Source: Ruegeria lacuscaerulensis (lineage in GTDB: Bacteria; Pseudomonadota; Alphaproteobacteria; Rhodobacterales; Rhodobacteraceae). From it: a DNA stretch of 64,000 bases. This document shows, in pieces, positions 10,649 to 17,385 of the stretch (the first letter of the stretch is position 1; each line of letters begins with the position of its first letter). The position numbers and the translations under genes were made by a program. The notes beneath the pieces were generated by a model. The model made no database searches and had not been told where the DNA came from. It saw nothing but the letters and a program-made list of their open reading frames with translations. The stretch covers positions 369,043 to 433,042 of the forward strand of contig NZ_WPZL01000002.1 in assembly GCF_013031245.1 (NCBI RefSeq). The letters run 5' to 3'.

Positions 10649-10978
10649 ATGAGCCAGGGGCCTAGCCTATTTACTGAAATCTTCAACGAACGAGGGGCCA
10701 TCCTCGCGATCTTCGGCGCTTTAGGCGGTGCCGTTCGATCCGCGGCGCTCAAGACGACATGGAAAGAGGGCATGCGCGTGGTGTTCATCGGGTCGGTGTT
10801 CAGCTTCGGCGTCGGGGCGCTGGCGCCGTTCCTCTTGCGTCCGTGGGTCGGTGAGCTTCCGGACGGGATGGCCGGGGCACTCGGCACCCTGTGTGCTGCA
10901 GCTTTCCTTGTCGGCCTCCTTTCGGTGACGATCATCGAGCGCATGATTGATCCTGGCGGTGATGGGGGAGCGGAATGA
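10649..10978 (+). CDS. Holin candidate (three-TM phage membrane protein)
   Basis: 109 residues with three predicted membrane segments (about 15-32, 46-66 and 75-98) and a short charged C-terminus. It is preceded by an AGGAG ribosome site. It is the first gene of a cassette that continues with a small membrane peptide, an amidase endolysin and Rz/Rz1 spanins. By analogy with class I holins it would make the inner-membrane hole that releases or activates the endolysin. No holin family could be named from sequence, so the call depends on topology and neighbours. Confidence 0.6.
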   Translation: MSQGPSLFTEIFNERGAILAIFGALGGAVRSAALKTTWKEGMRVVFIGSVFSFGVGALAPFLLRPWVGELPDGMAGALGTLCAAAFLVGLLSVTIIERMIDPGGDGGAE

Positions 10979-11100
10979 TGGACTATCGGAGCCAGTTTCG
11001 CCGCCCCAAGCAGAGCCCATGTGCGGACTTCTGGCACACTATCAAGCTGGGCGGGGCAATCTTCTTGGTTCTGCTGATTATTCTTCCTTTTGTCCTATAG
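10975..11100 (+). CDS. 41-residue single-TM peptide in lysis cassette
   Basis: The ATG at 10975 overlaps the holin-candidate stop by 4 bases (ATGA); a second ATG follows at 10978. The peptide has a basic, polar N-terminus (YRSQFRRPKQ) and a single hydrophobic helix near the C-terminus (GGAIFLVLLIILPFVL). Position between holin and endolysin suggests an antiholin, accessory holin or lysis timer, but composition alone supports only a small membrane peptide. Overlap coupling and an uninterrupted frame argue that it is translated. Confidence 0.5.
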   Translation: MMDYRSQFRRPKQSPCADFWHTIKLGGAIFLVLLIILPFVL

Positions 11101-11115
11101 GCCGGAGTGCGCGAT

Positions 11116-11778
11116 ATGACATTTTCTATCCGAGACATTCAGGCGCGTTGCGCGGCTCTTGGGCACTCACCGGGCGATATCGACGGCATGATGGGGCCCA
11201 ACACCCGAGCGGCGATCAGTGACGCTCTACGTGCGCGTGGCGGGCGCAGGCTTCCGGATCTGTTCCACCCATCTGGTTTGCACCGCATTCATCTGCACTG
11301 GACGGCAGGCGCAGCTGGTGTGATTGACTTGGAACTGCGCCACTACAACGAGGTGATTGACCACGAGGGCAGGGCGCATAGCGGGCATTTCCCTGCCACG
11401 GCACAGGCAACATACCGGGTCGGCCATGCCGCATCCCACACACTGAACGCAAATACCGGGGCCATTGGTTTGGCCGTCGACTGCATGGCGGGAGCCGTAG
11501 AGCGCCCCTTTGATCAAGGGTCGGCCCCGATGACGCAGGCACAGGTCGATGCACTTGCTGAGCGCGCCGCCTATTACTGTGAAGCCTTTGATATTCCGGT
11601 CAGCCCGTTCTCAGTTCTCACACACGCGGAAATTCAGCCGACGCTTGGTATTCGTCAGCGCTGGAAGTGGGACATCACATGGTTGCCGGGCATGAAAGAA
11701 CCCGGTGATCCCATCTTGGTGGGTGATCGGATTCGAGAACTCGTACAGCGGAAAATGGACATGCCATGGGCGGCCTGA
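11116..11778 (+). CDS. Phage endolysin: peptidoglycan-binding + N-acetylmuramoyl-L-alanine amidase
   Basis: 220 residues from ATG 11116, which has GGAG 8 bases upstream; the upstream in-frame GTG at 11107 overlaps that ribosome site and is unlikely. Residues 4-40 look like a PG_binding_1 domain (IRDIQARC, DIDGMMGPNTRAAI). The rest is an Amidase_2 (PF01510-type) domain with a His-rich first metal motif (HLHWTAG, His61), a central SHTLNANTGAIGLAV segment, and a C-terminal THAEI and KWDI pair that would complete the zinc site. It would cleave the amide bond between MurNAc and the peptide stem at host lysis. No signal peptide is present, so it depends on the holin. Confidence 0.85.
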   Translation: MTFSIRDIQARCAALGHSPGDIDGMMGPNTRAAISDALRARGGRRLPDLFHPSGLHRIHLHWTAGAAGVIDLELRHYNEVIDHEGRAHSGHFPATAQATYRVGHAASHTLNANTGAIGLAVDCMAGAVERPFDQGSAPMTQAQVDALAERAAYYCEAFDIPVSPFSVLTHAEIQPTLGIRQRWKWDITWLPGMKEPGDPILVGDRIRELVQRKMDMPWAA

Positions 11779-12071
11779 AATCAACCGCAATCCTGATTGC
11801 ATTTGTCGGGGCATTGGCAATCGCGGGCGGCTCTGGCTGGAAAGGATACAGCTTGGGATACGACGCGGCCGAGGATGGCCACCGCGCTGAAAAGTTGGAG
11901 ATGATCGAGGCGGCAAAAGAACTGGAGAACGAGCGCATAGACGTGGCTCAGCAACGTGCCAATCTCGCCCAAGAAGTACAGGAGAGTATCAATGCCGATC
12001 CGATTGTTGTCAGCCGTTGCCTTGGCCCTTCTCGCGGGGTGCAGCTCAACGCTCCTGGTGTCGGGCGCTGA
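11766..12071 (+). CDS. Rz-like inner-membrane spanin
   Basis: 101 residues: an N-terminal uncleaved membrane anchor (about 7-24, ILIAFVGALAIAGGSG) and then a long charged helix (about 35-75) suited to coiled-coil formation in the periplasm. This is the architecture of i-spanins, which pair with a lipoprotein partner to fuse inner and outer membranes in the last step of lysis. It overlaps the endolysin gene by 13 bases at its start, and its last 80 bases overlap the next gene in another frame, the classic Rz/Rz1 arrangement. Confidence 0.8.
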   Translation: MGGLKSTAILIAFVGALAIAGGSGWKGYSLGYDAAEDGHRAEKLEMIEAAKELENERIDVAQQRANLAQEVQESINADPIVVSRCLGPSRGVQLNAPGVGR

Positions 12072-12222
12072 GCCCTGCAGCAAGCCGGTTTTTGTGCCTG
12101 AGAGGTGGCTGTCCGACCAAGAGGTGACTTCGCTTTGGGCACAAGACCGAACGGAATTACTTAACTGCGGCGACAAGGTTGAAAGCCTTTCGGGCCGCAA
12201 GATCAAACAAGGAGAGGAGTGA
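11992..12222 (+). CDS. Rz1-like outer-membrane lipoprotein spanin
   Basis: 76 residues starting at ATG 11992, with AGGAG 7 bases upstream; the longer frame from 11956 lacks this site. It opens with a lipoprotein signal peptide ending in the lipobox LLAGC (Cys17). The mature part is short and has a proline in KPVFVPERW. It begins inside the Rz-like gene in a different frame and runs past it. The lipidated o-spanin would sit in the outer membrane and contact the Rz helix across the periplasm. Two further Cys residues in the mature part could form disulfides. Confidence 0.78.
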   Translation: MPIRLLSAVALALLAGCSSTLLVSGAEPCSKPVFVPERWLSDQEVTSLWAQDRTELLNCGDKVESLSGRKIKQGEE

Positions 12223-12224
12223 AT

Positions 12225-12521
12225 ATGACAACTTGGACACTTGCTAACGGTGAAACCGGCGAAGCCAAACAACTGCCCCCTAACCGATCTCTTGGTGCGT
12301 CTGTTCAGGCGGTCGGCGACTTCGGGGGCGGCACCCTGACGGTCGAGGTTTCGAACGACAACGCGAACTTTTTCCCGCTGAAATTGTTGGACGGTAGCGC
12401 CGCACCGGCCCTCACCGCTGACGGTTTTGTAGAAGTGTCGACAGGGGCAGAGTACATTCGTGTCTCACTGGCCGGAGGATCTGGCGGTTCTGTCGCGGTT
12501 CATCTGGGCTCTGGGGTGTAG
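12225..12521 (+). CDS. Small phage structural protein, unknown
   Basis: 98 residues from ATG 12225, with GAGGAG just upstream; the GTG at 12219 lies inside that ribosome site. Beta-rich and Gly-rich with a repeated pattern of short strands (VEVSNDNANFFPLKL, FVEVSTGAEYIRVSLAG), and no signal peptide or membrane helix. Small all-beta proteins next to receptor-binding genes are often head-decoration or fibre accessory proteins. I did not recognise a family. It is separated from the next gene by only two bases. Confidence 0.6.
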   Translation: MTTWTLANGETGEAKQLPPNRSLGASVQAVGDFGGGTLTVEVSNDNANFFPLKLLDGSAAPALTADGFVEVSTGAEYIRVSLAGGSGGSVAVHLGSGV

Positions 12522-12523
12522 CC

Positions 12524-13279
12524 ATGTCTTCGGGACTACTGGCCCGGCATCGCGGGCGGATCATGCAGAGGGGCTTAGGCTCTTTTGGGGCCGAGTTGGT
12601 GCGAGACTACTCCGATCTGTCTATGCTGTTTCAGGATGCGGCCGGAACTTTCCCGGTAACATCGCACGGTGATCGGATCAGGCGTGTCAATAACAAGGGT
12701 ACGGCGGGCAGCTACTGGTTGGCCCCCAGCGATGATGCTTCCCCGAAGTATCAGACCGACGGAACACATCACTGGGCGGAAAGCGATGGTGCCAATGATG
12801 TGCTGATATTCCAAGGCACGATTCCGTTCTCAGTGGATGTATTTGAGGCCGTCGCGTTCAGGACTATTTCTCACAGCCATTCGTTCGCGCATATCATCAA
12901 TTACCGGGGCGGAGGTTCCAGCGATCCGCAGCAACGCCAGCCGTTGATCTTCACGCCCTCTGGCTCGCCTAATCAGGTCACGGTCTCTTTCGGCGGCCCG
13001 CAGATGGGCGTCGATACTGGTTCGTCTATTGTAGGTAAGGATGTGATTGTAACGGCGTCGAACGATCCAACCGGGCAACGCGCAAACGTAAACGGAAATA
13101 CAGTAAGCGCGGCCGGTGTGACTCTGACTAGCGGCGGCACCGATCCTTACCGCATTTTCGGACCCAACTTTTCGAACATTCGAGACTATGGCGGTCTTCA
13201 CATGAACCGTGTTCCCAGCGCGCAGGAAGAGGCTTTTATCCGGGCGGTCCTTGCCCGTAAGTCTGACGGTATTGCCTAG
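12524..13279 (+). CDS. Phage LamG-like structural or receptor-binding protein
   Basis: 251 residues. After about 40 residues the protein has a beta-sandwich flavour similar to concanavalin/LamG-like folds. It contains HHWAESDGANDVLIF, a strand-rich middle, a DVIVTASNDPTGQRANVNG turn segment, and a terminal IRDYGGLHMNRVPSAQEEA, a layout frequent in phage proteins that end in a lectin-like domain. Probably displayed on the virion, possibly as an adhesion factor. It ends 2 bases before the convergent O-antigen-polymerase-like gene. Confidence 0.5.
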   Translation: MSSGLLARHRGRIMQRGLGSFGAELVRDYSDLSMLFQDAAGTFPVTSHGDRIRRVNNKGTAGSYWLAPSDDASPKYQTDGTHHWAESDGANDVLIFQGTIPFSVDVFEAVAFRTISHSHSFAHIINYRGGGSSDPQQRQPLIFTPSGSPNQVTVSFGGPQMGVDTGSSIVGKDVIVTASNDPTGQRANVNGNTVSAAGVTLTSGGTDPYRIFGPNFSNIRDYGGLHMNRVPSAQEEAFIRAVLARKSDGIA

Positions 13280-13280
13280 G

Positions 13281-14534
13281 CTACCCCCGCTGAACCACGC
13301 CACGCCTGCGGAGTTTGACGCAATCCACTATGGCCGGGGCCGCAGCAATCCAAAACCAGTTCATGTAGATCCCGCGGTATCCGGTGACCAGAAGGGATAC
13401 AAGGAAACTGGCGAAGGCCAGAGCCACCAGGCACCGCAACCAAGGGTCTTCGCATTTGCTGCGAATAGCACCGAGAAGGTAGATCGCCGCCATCCCGAAG
13501 AACAAGATTGCCATCCATCCCTCTTCGAATATCCGAGCGACGACAAAGCTGTTGATGCCTTTCGGCAGCAAGATCAGCGGGAAACCCATATGGCGGGCGA
13601 CTTCATAGGAACGATAGGTCACCGCCTCGTTATTCCCAAGGCCGACGCCGAAAATCTCCCCGTTTTCAATAACTGACAGGCCAGTCTTCATGGTGACGAG
13701 ACGAAGGCCGATTGAGCGCATGGCGGACCCCTCGGCGCGCTGAAGGTAGAACTCGGAGTAGTAGAGTTGAAGGGCGATAACCAAAATCCCGCATGCCAGC
13801 AAAACCCCCAGCAGCCCTTTGTAGGTCAGGCGGCGCCCCTTGAGATATGCCAGCAGGAGAACGGCGGGCAGGATGACCAGAACCGATGAGGACTTGGAAA
13901 GGGCGAGGCAAATCAGAGCGATGATGATCAGTGAGACCGTTCGACCGTAAGGAAAGAACTTCCGAATGACACCGCTTCGCCAAGCGACAATCAGGACAGC
14001 CAGCAAATAGATCACGTGCGTTGCGAATGTGCTGACCTCCGGGAACAGGGCGAACCCACGGCCATGTTGAGGCGGCAGCGAGAAATTGGTGTTGTTTCTG
14101 AAATCCAGCAGATCAGCGCCTACAACGATCTGGGCGAGAAACAGAACACAGGAAACCGCCCCACCGAACGCGAAGCTCTTGACGAATGCCATCCGCGCAA
14201 AATCTCGCATGATTATGTGACTGACCATCAATAGAAACGGCGTCAGGAAAAGGAAGTAGTAGGCCAGGATCATTGCCGAGGTCTCGCCCTGAAATGCCAC
14301 CAGCGCCGAAAACAAAGACAGGCATATAACCGTGAAAGAACGGGGGCCTGTTTTGGGAAGCTGCGTTATCAAAAGCGGCCAAGACGCAACGGCCAGAAGA
14401 TCTACGACTTGCAGGGACATAGGGCCCGCCGGAACTGCCAGCGCGGGGAACCAGAGGAAGAAGCCAAAAGCAGAGGCGAAATAGCGAAGAAACGCTCGGT
14501 CCGTTCCGGTTTCTGATCTGAGCAATGAACTCAT
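13281..14534 (-). CDS. Wzy / O-antigen ligase-like polytopic membrane protein (phage cargo)
   Basis: 417 residues with about 11-12 membrane helices and a longer hydrophilic periplasmic loop near residues 255-325. That loop contains the segment IGLRLVTMKTGLSVIENGEIFGVGLGN, typical of the Wzy_C/O-antigen ligase superfamily (PF04932-type; conserved R and G-x-G-x-G near the loop). Such proteins polymerise or attach O-polysaccharide at the periplasmic face. It lies on the opposite strand to all late genes, has its own GAGGG ribosome site, and sits just inside the att site, the usual place for lysogenic-conversion genes. A role in changing host surface polysaccharide, and hence phage exclusion, is inferred. 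Confidence 0.7.
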   Translation of the reverse strand: MSSLLRSETGTDRAFLRYFASAFGFFLWFPALAVPAGPMSLQVVDLLAVASWPLLITQLPKTGPRSFTVICLSLFSALVAFQGETSAMILAYYFLFLTPFLLMVSHIIMRDFARMAFVKSFAFGGAVSCVLFLAQIVVGADLLDFRNNTNFSLPPQHGRGFALFPEVSTFATHVIYLLAVLIVAWRSGVIRKFFPYGRTVSLIIIALICLALSKSSSVLVILPAVLLLAYLKGRRLTYKGLLGVLLACGILVIALQLYYSEFYLQRAEGSAMRSIGLRLVTMKTGLSVIENGEIFGVGLGNNEAVTYRSYEVARHMGFPLILLPKGINSFVVARIFEEGWMAILFFGMAAIYLLGAIRSKCEDPWLRCLVALAFASFLVSLLVTGYRGIYMNWFWIAAAPAIVDCVKLRRRGVVQRG

Positions 14535-14651
14535 AAACTATCCCTCGGGTCGTAATTGCCGTCTCGGTATCTCAGACAATTTCGGCAGGCAAGTTTTAAC
14601 ACGCATTTGGGGGCACTTGCCGCAGCCCCCTGACTGCCTCATATCAATGCC

Positions 14652-14942
14652 ATGACAAACTGGCCCTACCGAATCCCCTTCGACCTTCACAAAGAACTTG
14701 AAGCCCGCCCGGTGACCGATTGGGAATCGGCGCTGCGTGTCTGGGCGAAGCACCATCGCCTGAAGCTCAAGATCCAGTGGTATCCGCAGCTGAGTCGCAC
14801 GATTTCGGATCTGCAATCCCGGCGCTACACAGCCAAATCACAAGATCACTGGATGGCCATCAAGGAATGGCTTGAGCGTCACGATGTGCTGGCGCCAGAT
14901 AACTTACCGGGGTGGCCAGAACCGGATACAGTGAGATATTGA
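14652..14942 (+). CDS. Hypothetical prophage protein, 96 residues
   Basis: Soluble, Trp- and Arg-rich (eight Trp), with no signal peptide or membrane segment. It reads divergently from the O-antigen-polymerase-like gene, with 117 bases between them. No clear Shine-Dalgarno precedes ATG 14652. I did not recognise the family. The composition is protein-like, and a charged helix SQDHWMAIKEWLERHD is plausible. It may be an accessory or regulatory prophage gene. Confidence 0.5.
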   Translation: MTNWPYRIPFDLHKELEARPVTDWESALRVWAKHHRLKLKIQWYPQLSRTISDLQSRRYTAKSQDHWMAIKEWLERHDVLAPDNLPGWPEPDTVRY

Positions 14943-15402
14943 GCGCCCCACCTTCCTATCCAACTCGACTGGCCGGAACGCATACCCTACGGCGACAATT
15001 CGGAAAGGTGGGGCGACTTGGCAATTAGCAGCCTAGTCCGGTAACTATCGCGATTCAACCAAAAGGCCCCAGCATGGGTAGCCGGGGCCCGAAAAGCTGC
15101 CGGGATGGCCTGAACAGGATGCGGTAAGATACTAGAACAAACAGGGGTGAGCCCCCGTTTCGCCCCCGTTTCCCGGATTTGCGTTCCAATGTTCATGGTC
15201 GAAAACGGGAACAAACAGGGTTTTTGACGAGAACAAAGCCCCTAGCGCTGCCCTCCGAAAGCAGGGGGCTAAAGTTAATAGCCCAAGATGTAGACGCGTT
15301 TATACTTGATTTGTCCACATGTGGGACCAATGCTTAAACCACAGATTATCCCCAGAAACATACAATTTGCCCCGACTTCGGGAATCGGTGGATAATTTCG
15401 AT
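14943..15402. other. Non-coding prophage end with short repeats
   Basis: No convincing gene. Two copies of GAACAAACAGGG occur about 75 bases apart (15135-15146 and 15209-15220). Between them a hairpin-like sequence (AAACAGGGG, then TGAG, then CCCCCGTTT, about 15139-15160) is followed by a second CCCCCGTTT. This may be a terminator or an integrase/excisionase binding area. A reverse-strand frame at 14987-15214 shows no protein-like features. Confidence 0.4.
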
Positions 15403-15507
15403 ATGGTGAACTTTTCGCCTAACCTGTTCGAAGTCGTGACCATTCTCGGTTCCGTCGCTTCGATTGCAGGATTGGTCATCGCACTGAGAAATGTTGGACG
15501 CAAGTAA
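15403..15507 (+). CDS. Putative 34-residue single-TM peptide
   Basis: From ATG 15403 the peptide is a short polar start, one hydrophobic helix (VVTILGSVASIAGLVIAL) and a basic end (RNVGRK). The ribosome site is weak (GGTGG about 10 bases upstream). An in-frame ATG at 15319 gives 62 residues, but the extra part looks non-coding. Its position near the att site would suit a phage accessory or small toxin-like membrane peptide; nothing else supports function. Confidence 0.35.
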   Translation: MVNFSPNLFEVVTILGSVASIAGLVIALRNVGRK

Positions 15508-15687
15508 CAGTGAGATGACCCAAGCCGTGCTGATCAACAGCGCAGAATCCTATCTAGCAGGCGGGCACTGACAACGGTGCCCGCCATGAATTGATGGTAG
15601 TCGAGAAAAATGGCCGGGAGCAAGAAGAATACTTTGAACGAGAATTTACTTCGCCGGAAATGCGGAACGTCTTCGACGAAAGCACTA

Positions 15688-15729
15688 ACTCACACTTTCA
15701 CCATACGTTCTCGATATGTTTGTGTGAGT
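15688..15729. repeat. Inverted repeat beside the att core
   Basis: ACTCACAC at 15688-15695 pairs with GTGTGAGT at 15722-15729. Inside the loop CATA and TATG can extend the stem. It lies about 42 bases before the tRNA fragment, the distance at which recombinase arm or excisionase sites are often found, but it could equally be a terminator without a T-tract. Confidence 0.4.
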
Positions 15730-15770
15730 GAAAAACGCTAAGGGGCTGAAACGAAACAAAGTTGATAGAA

Positions 15771-15825
15771 TTCAAAATCCCCCGCCTTCACGGGCGTGAG
15801 AGTTCGAGTCTCTCCTTGGGCACCA
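15771..15825 (+). other. Right attachment site: 3' fragment of tRNA-Leu(CAA)
   Basis: The 55 bases contain the anticodon loop TTCAAAA (CAA, Leu), the 3' anticodon strand TCCCC and a class II variable arm (CGCC-loop-GGCG). They continue with the T arm (GAGAG, TTCGAGT, CTCTC), acceptor strand CTTGGGC, discriminator A and encoded CCA ending at 15825. Upstream sequence does not supply the matching anticodon strand, D arm or GCCCAAG acceptor strand, so this is a truncated copy and cannot be a working tRNA gene. Integration into the 3' half of a tRNA leaves such a copy at the far end of the element. Confidence 0.85.
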
Positions 15826-15983
15826 CATCAATACATCTAGCGTTGCGTGTTTGAAACTGAGGATTCCGGGATACGCCCGTGATCTTTTCAGACGATCGGC
15901 GCATCAAACCCAAGTTTGGCCACATTGATACGGATTAGTGACAGCATGAAATGCGCACCTGTCCGTGTCGTTTGAGGAACCAA

Positions 15984-17177
15984 ATGTGGTTATTGAGTAA
16001 GCAGCGTCTTTTCGTGTTTTCTGCCTTGTTGCTGTCCGCTAAGCTGGTTGCACTACAGTTTGGGAGTTTTCAGGCATCTGCTCACACAAATTCAGATTGG
16101 GGCCAAAGTAACCGGTTGGTCCTGAAGTGCCGAGATGCGCAACAAGATGAAAGCCTGACAATCGATGCTTGCTCAGAACTGTTGTCCAGCAGTTGGCTGT
16201 CCGATGATAAGTTAGCCAGCTATCTTCTGGAAAGGGCTAAGGCGTATCGCCGGGCGAAGCGTTACGAATTGGCGGCGTCTGACTTGGCAAACGCCATCGA
16301 ACTACGCCCCGAAGACTCTCAGTTGTGGGTCGAGAAAGCCATCTTAAGTATAGCATTGGGCGATAATCAACAGGCCGAAGAATTTTTCGAGTATGCCCTG
16401 AAGTTAGATCCGGTCAATATTGGAGCCCTCAGAGTGAAAGCAGATTTTGACTACAGGCGTAACAAAAAGGAGTTGGCCAGAAAAGGTTATGAAAGAGTCA
16501 CCAAAATAAATCCGAGTGATTTTGTGGCACGACAGAACCAGAGCGCAATTCTTATTGGTCAAAAGAAATACGACCGCGCTTTGAAACTTTATAAAGCAAT
16601 CTTCGAAAACCGACCGGATGATTATGGTTCCAGTCTAGTCCTTTCAATTCTTTATCTGCACTATGAAAAAGACAAGGAGAAGGCGCTGGAGATATATTCA
16701 TGGGCGATGAGTTTAAAGCCGGATCCGCTTCTTGAAATGGTATTTCCAGCAATTGCTCATTTGAAATTGGGTGATGAAGAGGCGGGTATGGTTTATATTG
16801 AGAAATTGTCTGAGAGCTTTCGTGAAAACCCCAAATACAAAGTAGAATTGAAGGAAGAAATTAGGAAATGGGAAAACGAGACTGAGCTGGAGGCGGTGAA
16901 TGCCTATCGTCATCAGGGAAAACTGTTTCGAGCCGTTGCATTTGCCATGGCTGGCCGAGAAGATCTTACAAAAAAGGAGTTTGAGGAGTTCATTGCATTG
17001 GGCGGTAGCTATGCCCGATACGCTGTCTGGGAACTGATCAAAGATTTTAGTGATGGGTTGGATGAACCGTCTCACCTAATTGACGAGCAAAAACGCAAAT
17101 CTTCTTTTGAAAGCTATGTGAGAAACCTGAACCCATATGCGTCTCTGGAAAAATTTTCTGAGGCCTTTTCAAATTAG
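15984..17177 (+). CDS. Secreted TPR-repeat protein, AT-rich
   Basis: 397 residues from ATG 15984 (GAGGA 5 bases upstream; the upstream ATG at 15951 lacks one). A signal peptide covers about residues 1-33. Residues about 75-250 carry at least five TPR-like helical pairs (for example LERAKAYRRAKRYELAASDL and ALKLDPVNIGALRVKADF), for protein-protein contacts in the periplasm. The C-terminal 120 residues are highly charged and helical. Base use is visibly richer in A and T than its neighbours, and it sits directly outside the prophage att site, which suggests recent acquisition. Function unknown. Confidence 0.7.
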   Translation: MWLLSKQRLFVFSALLLSAKLVALQFGSFQASAHTNSDWGQSNRLVLKCRDAQQDESLTIDACSELLSSSWLSDDKLASYLLERAKAYRRAKRYELAASDLANAIELRPEDSQLWVEKAILSIALGDNQQAEEFFEYALKLDPVNIGALRVKADFDYRRNKKELARKGYERVTKINPSDFVARQNQSAILIGQKKYDRALKLYKAIFENRPDDYGSSLVLSILYLHYEKDKEKALEIYSWAMSLKPDPLLEMVFPAIAHLKLGDEEAGMVYIEKLSESFRENPKYKVELKEEIRKWENETELEAVNAYRHQGKLFRAVAFAMAGREDLTKKEFEEFIALGGSYARYAVWELIKDFSDGLDEPSHLIDEQKRKSSFESYVRNLNPYASLEKFSEAFSN

Positions 17178-17292
17178 ATGCTTCCTGCAGTATTTTAAGA
17201 AAAATTTTCTTCAGTTTTGCCCTCAAAATGGAACCTCTTTTCGTTCGAGATGGGCGGGATCTATCTAACCGAAAACGCTGTCCATCGGTTCA

Positions 17293-17385
17293 TCACGGGT
17301 CGCGACGCAGGCTCAGCCACACCAGGAATCCAATATATGCGAAAACGCTGAGATTGAGCGCGGTGTCGATCATTTGGCCGCTCAT
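17293..17385 (-). CDS. 30-residue single-TM microprotein coupled to BCCT gene
   Basis: Its ATG (17385-17383) overlaps the BCCT stop as ATGA, and a strong GAGAGGA ribosome site sits just upstream inside the BCCT gene. The peptide is MSGQMIDTAL followed by a hydrophobic helix (NLSVFAYIGFLVWLSL) and RRDP. The longer reverse frame to 17940 is only an overlap shadow. Small single-helix subunits encoded after transporters are known, for instance the about 30-residue small subunits of NSS-family Met/Ala importers. An equivalent for a BCCT carrier is inferred here. Confidence 0.65.
   Translation of the reverse strand: MSGQMIDTALNLSVFAYIGFLVWLSLRRDP

Larger units (their letters stand above)
1..15825. 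mobile_element. Right-hand part of a podovirus-like prophage
   Basis: The segment carries co-directional virion genes, a T7-type tail fibre, a complete lysis cassette and a reverse-strand cargo gene, and it ends in a partial tRNA-Leu copy (15771-15825) that looks like the attachment site. Internal-virion-like proteins, one with a transglycosylase domain, plus a T7-gp17-like fibre N-terminus point to a short-tailed phage. No integrase, repressor, terminase, portal or capsid gene is visible, so they must lie left of the window. Genes are tightly packed, with TGATG, TAATG and 4-base overlaps and no visible frameshifts in the late genes. The element may therefore be intact, but this cannot be judged from one end. 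Confidence 0.88.

Noticed and set aside
15319..15507. 62-codon frame from the earlier ATG
   Set aside because: The first 28 codons show no protein-like pattern; only the shorter peptide is kept as tentative.
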